Origin: Caldifarciminota bacterium
GTDB taxonomy: Bacteria; Hydrothermota; Hydrothermia; UBA1063; CAJXJZ01
Assembly (NCBI GenBank): GCA_027033555.1
Contig: JALVLE010000302.1
Coordinates: 1-8,898 of the forward strand
Length of the DNA: 8,898 nt
Direction: 5' to 3'
Both the position numbers and the translations under genes were made by a program. Shown here one piece after another: positions 7,069 to 8,898 of this stretch. The notes under the pieces were generated by a model, which saw only the letters and a program-made list of their open reading frames with translations, was not told the origin of the DNA and made no database searches. The first letter of the stretch is position 1, and the number at the start of each line of letters is the position of its first letter.

Positions 7069-7406
7069 TGGTGGGCAAAATAATTGGTGAAATCTTTATG
7101 ATAATTGGTGGGATATTCATGTTTCTCGCCTCTCTTGGGCTTTTGCGTATGCCAGATGTTTACAACCGTATGCAGACATCCACAAAGGCTGTAACACTTG
7201 GAGCAATGTCCACTATCCTCGGTGTGGGAATTATCCATCCTGCATGGTTACCAAAATGTCTCCTCATCATGGTTTTTATTTTATTTACGAATCCTGTTTC
7301 AGCCCATGCTATTGGAAGGGCAGCGTATAGAAAAGGGGTAAAACTCTGGCCCGGCTCAAAATGCGACAAATATGGGGAATATTTAAAGGAGGAAAAAGAT
7401 GCATAG
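7068..7406 (+). CDS. mnhG: Mrp/Mbh-type antiporter subunit G
   Basis: A 112-residue MrpG/MnhG-family protein (equivalent to MbhC). Helices lie at about 5-24, 42-57 and 62-75. The signatures are L-R-M-P-D-V-Y-N-R-M-Q-T-S-T-K (26-40) and F-T-N-P-V-S-A-H-A-I-G-R-A-A-Y (73-87). Both are diagnostic of the family. The ATG shares one base with the mnhF stop (TAATG), and AAGGAGG (7055-7061) is 6 nt upstream. It overlaps the next gene by 8 nt. Small subunits E, F and G support the larger antiporter subunits in the membrane. Confidence 0.94.
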   Translation: MVGKIIGEIFMIIGGIFMFLASLGLLRMPDVYNRMQTSTKAVTLGAMSTILGVGIIHPAWLPKCLLIMVFILFTNPVSAHAIGRAAYRKGVKLWPGSKCDKYGEYLKEEKDA

Positions 7407-7653
7407 TCTTATACTCTTCATGGTATTTGGTCTTTCCCTTGTTCTTGTAGTTGCAACATTTGTCATATGGCTTACCAAAGACCTCCTTGTAGCAATACTT
7501 GCATCAGCCATTGTAAGTCTTATAGCATCAATATTCTTTCTCGTTCTTCAGGCACCTGACGTGGCCATTACTGAGGCATCAATTGGAGCTGGTCTCACCA
7601 CTGGTATTCTTCTTTATGCAATGAAAATAGCAGGGAGGTATGAGGATGATTAG
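7399..7653 (+). CDS. mbhD: MbhD-like subunit (DUF4040), equivalent to part of the MrpA C-terminus
   Basis: An 84-residue protein with three hydrophobic helices and the motif Q-A-P-D-V-A-I-T-E-A-S-I-G-A-G (51-65), typical of the MbhD/DUF4040 family. In Bacillus-type Mrp this segment is part of the large MrpA protein; in Mbh-type clusters it is a separate small gene, as here. The acidic residues D54 and E59 within the membrane helix are plausible parts of the ion or proton path. The ATG has AAAGGAGG (7385-7392) 6 nt upstream and overlaps the mnhG stop by 8 nt. It is a complete gene with its own ribosome binding site, not a fragment. Confidence 0.9.
   Translation: MHSLILFMVFGLSLVLVVATFVIWLTKDLLVAILASAIVSLIASIFFLVLQAPDVAITEASIGAGLTTGILLYAMKIAGRYEDD
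7634..7638 (+). promoter_or_regulatory. Ribosome binding site deciding the MbhE-MrpB start
   Basis: GGAGG ends only 1 nt before the ATG at 7640 but 7 nt before the ATG at 7646. The second spacing is normal and the first is not, so translation most likely starts at 7646. That choice also gives an 8-nt overlap with the previous stop, the same as the preceding gene junction. Confidence 0.6.
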
Positions 7654-8329
7654 AAGACTTGTTGCACTTGCCGTTGCCTTTTATTTCGGCTACATTCTTT
7701 ATACCTTTATTTACACCCATTTCCCCTTTGGAGAAAGACCTCTTAAGGGCGTAGCTGCCCATTATGTAGAAAATGGAATAAAAGAGGAAGGTGCCACCAA
7801 CATTGTAACAGCCATCGTAACACTTTACAGAGGTTTTGATACCCTTGGAGAAGTTACAGTGCTTTTCCTCGCAGCCACGGGACTTGGACTCTTACTTTCA
7901 GGATGGAAAGAAGAAGAAAGAGAAAAACCAGAGCCCACACTTATAATGGAAACCGTTACCAGATATTTATTCCCCCTTGTACTACTTTTTGGTTCTTACA
8001 TATTTATTCATGGGCATCTGACACCAGGCGGTGGTTTTCCTGCAGGAGTTATCATAGCCACTGGCTACTTTATGATGTTTATAGCTCAGAAAGAATTTAA
8101 GCCATCAGAATATCTGCTTTCTGCCACAGAGAGCTTTGCGGGCACATTATACGTAATAGTGGGATTACTTGGGCTTGCACTGACATTTTCATTTCTCGCC
8201 AATGTGGCACCCCTTGGAGTCCCAAATACGGTGTTCAGCGCTGGAATAATCCCTATTATCTATATAATAATTGGCTTTAAGGTGGGAAGCGAAATGACTG
8301 GAATCTTAAAACACATGAAGGAGGTTTAA
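7646..8329 (+). CDS. mnhB: MbhE-MrpB fusion: Mrp/Mbh-type antiporter subunit B
   Basis: A 227-residue protein counted from the ATG at 7646 (229 if the ATG at 7640 is used). It joins two parts. Residues 1-88 resemble MbhE, the last piece of the MrpA C-terminus, with H-Y-V-E-N-G (39-44), A-T-N-I-V-T-A-I-V (50-58) and R-G-F-D-T-L-G-E (62-69). Residues about 95-227 are MrpB/MnhB (equivalent to MbhF), with R-Y-L-F-P (106-110) and H-G-H-L-T-P-G-G-G-F-P-A-G-V (122-135). About six membrane helices can be seen, with a charged linker (88-96) between the halves. In Pyrococcus Mbh these are separate genes mbhE and mbhF. E69 is a conserved acidic residue of the MbhE part. It lies in the operon with an 8-nt overlap before it and 1 nt after it. 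Confidence 0.9.
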   Translation: MIRRLVALAVAFYFGYILYTFIYTHFPFGERPLKGVAAHYVENGIKEEGATNIVTAIVTLYRGFDTLGEVTVLFLAATGLGLLLSGWKEEEREKPEPTLIMETVTRYLFPLVLLFGSYIFIHGHLTPGGGFPAGVIIATGYFMMFIAQKEFKPSEYLLSATESFAGTLYVIVGLLGLALTFSFLANVAPLGVPNTVFSAGIIPIIYIIIGFKVGSEMTGILKHMKEV

Positions 8330-8330
8330 T

Positions 8331-8684
8331 ATGAATGCCGGGCATCTTTTCTACGGAAGCTCTGTGTTCTTAATGGTAATGGGAGTGTTCATTGCTTTAA
8401 CTGGCAGGCATTTAATAAAAATTCTTTTAGGAATAGACCTCTTTGACGTGGGGCTTAATCTGCTAATAATCTCTTTTGGTTATGTAAATGGAGGAACAGC
8501 TCCTATCTTTTCAAAGTACCCGCACATGTTTAAAAATGTGGTTGACCCTGTTCCACAGGCTCTCGTTCTCACAGCAATAGTCATTGGAGTTGCAGAGATT
8601 GCCATGGGGCTCGCAATTGTAATGAGAATCAAGGAAAAATTTGGAACTTGTAACATAAGCAAACTAAAGGAGTTAAAATGGTAA
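8331..8684 (+). CDS. mnhC: Mrp/Mbh-type antiporter subunit C (NuoK family)
   Basis: A 117-residue protein of the MrpC/MnhC (MbhG) family, homologous to NuoK of complex I. Three helices lie at about 8-24, 28-50 and 76-98. The hallmark is D-P-V-P-Q-A-L-V-L-T-A-I-V-I-G-V-A (72-88). The second helix carries G-I-D-L-F-D-V-G-L-N (34-43), with acidic residues near the position of the conserved NuoK glutamate. AAGGAGG (8318-8324) is 6 nt before the ATG. The gene starts 1 nt after the previous stop and overlaps the next gene by 7 nt. The C-terminal tail of about 15 residues is lysine-rich. Confidence 0.94.
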   Translation: MNAGHLFYGSSVFLMVMGVFIALTGRHLIKILLGIDLFDVGLNLLIISFGYVNGGTAPIFSKYPHMFKNVVDPVPQALVLTAIVIGVAEIAMGLAIVMRIKEKFGTCNISKLKELKW

Positions 8685-8898
8685 GTCCAATACTTGTTAT
8701 AGCACTTTCGCTCTTTTTTGCCTTTGTAATCCCTCTGCTGGGTATGCTTTCAAGAAAACTGCCCAAATGGGTACCCCCTGTTGCCACCCTTATAAATCTC
8801 TTTATACTCGCAAGCAATATAAACAAAATAACAGGGGGTGCCATGCTCGTGACCACAGCAGGGTTTAAGCCTCCGGTTGCCATCAATCTCGCAATTGA
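8678..8898 (+). CDS. mnhD: Mrp/Mbh-type antiporter subunit D, N-terminal part only
   Basis: An open frame from the ATG at 8678 runs to the end of the window (73 codons plus two bases, no stop). AAAGGAG (8666-8672) lies 5 nt upstream, and the start overlaps the mnhC stop (ATGGTAA). The visible residues start with a hydrophobic helix (4-23, S-P-I-L-V-I-A-L then F-V-I-P-L-L-G), then a short basic loop and a second helix, as at the N-terminus of MrpD/NuoM/NuoN-type proton-pumping antiporter subunits. The diagnostic Lys/Glu-containing helices are outside the window. The assignment rests on this start plus its place right after mnhC, where mrpD (mbhH) is expected. Confidence 0.75.
   Translation, partial: MVSPILVIALSLFFAFVIPLLGMLSRKLPKWVPPVATLINLFILASNINKITGGAMLVTTAGFKPPVAINLAI

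Noticed and set aside
6476..7369. Minus-strand frames opposite the Mrp genes (6476-6826, 6810-7238, 7160-7369)
   Set aside because: The plus strand carries recognised, overlapping Mrp subunits with ribosome binding sites; the reverse frames are cysteine/histidine-rich antisense translations.
7399..7653. The small MbhD-like gene as a remnant of a broken mrpA
   Set aside because: It has its own strong ribosome binding site, a complete conserved core, and a position and size equal to mbhD in Mbh-type clusters.
8629..8886. Minus-strand frames at the right edge (8480-8662, 8629-8886)
   Set aside because: They are antisense to mnhC and to the start of mnhD, both of which have good start signals and family motifs or matching context.

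Overview
The window looks like part of a Gram-negative, probably anaerobic bacterium with an A+T-rich genome. The evidence is outer-envelope proteins (an OmpA-like peptidoglycan-binding domain and a C-terminal segment resembling an outer-membrane beta-barrel), a large secreted LVIVP-type beta-propeller protein of the sort common in FCB-group and related candidate phyla (for example the WOR-3/Hydrothermae type), a Rex NADH sensor, and an Mrp antiporter module in the gene order used by membrane-bound hydrogenases and related respiratory complexes. The lineage is an inference from gene content; no rRNA or other phylogenetic marker is present.

Layout. (1) Positions 1-1893, minus strand: the N-terminal 631 codons of a secreted protein made almost entirely of about 14 repeats of 42-43 residues. 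Its 3' end lies outside the window. (2) Positions 1894-2096: a 203-bp divergent intergenic region with a good sigma70-like promoter for the minus-strand gene and a weaker one for the plus-strand gene. (3) Positions 2097-5608: a two-gene unit joined by an ATGA overlap. The first gene encodes an OmpA-FecR-beta-barrel envelope protein. The second encodes an inner-membrane sensor (Cache-like domain, HAMP) with a class III adenylate cyclase domain. (4) Positions 5609-5697: a short gap holding an 18-bp inverted repeat, TGTGA-N6-TCAC, just before rex. (5) Positions 5698-8898: rex followed by tightly packed Mrp/Mbh-type genes in the order E, F, G, MbhD-like, MbhE-MrpB, C, D. The last gene is cut by the window edge.

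How it fits together. The first plus-strand pair looks like an envelope-to-cAMP signalling module: a peptidoglycan/outer-membrane protein with a FecR domain, and a periplasm-sensing cyclase. The second block looks like a redox-controlled ion-translocating module: Rex senses NADH/NAD+ and probably controls its own operon, and the Mrp subunits exchange Na+ and H+. The order EFG-(A C-terminus)-B-C-D matches the antiporter half of membrane-bound hydrogenase (Mbh/Mbx-type) clusters rather than the ABCDEFG order of classical Bacillus Mrp, so an electron-transfer module (hydrogenase or other oxidoreductase) may lie downstream of the window. The site ahead of rex fits both a Rex operator and a CRP-type site, so the cyclase next door could in principle feed into the same promoter.

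I saw no tRNA, rRNA, CRISPR array, insertion sequence or convincing intrinsic terminator.
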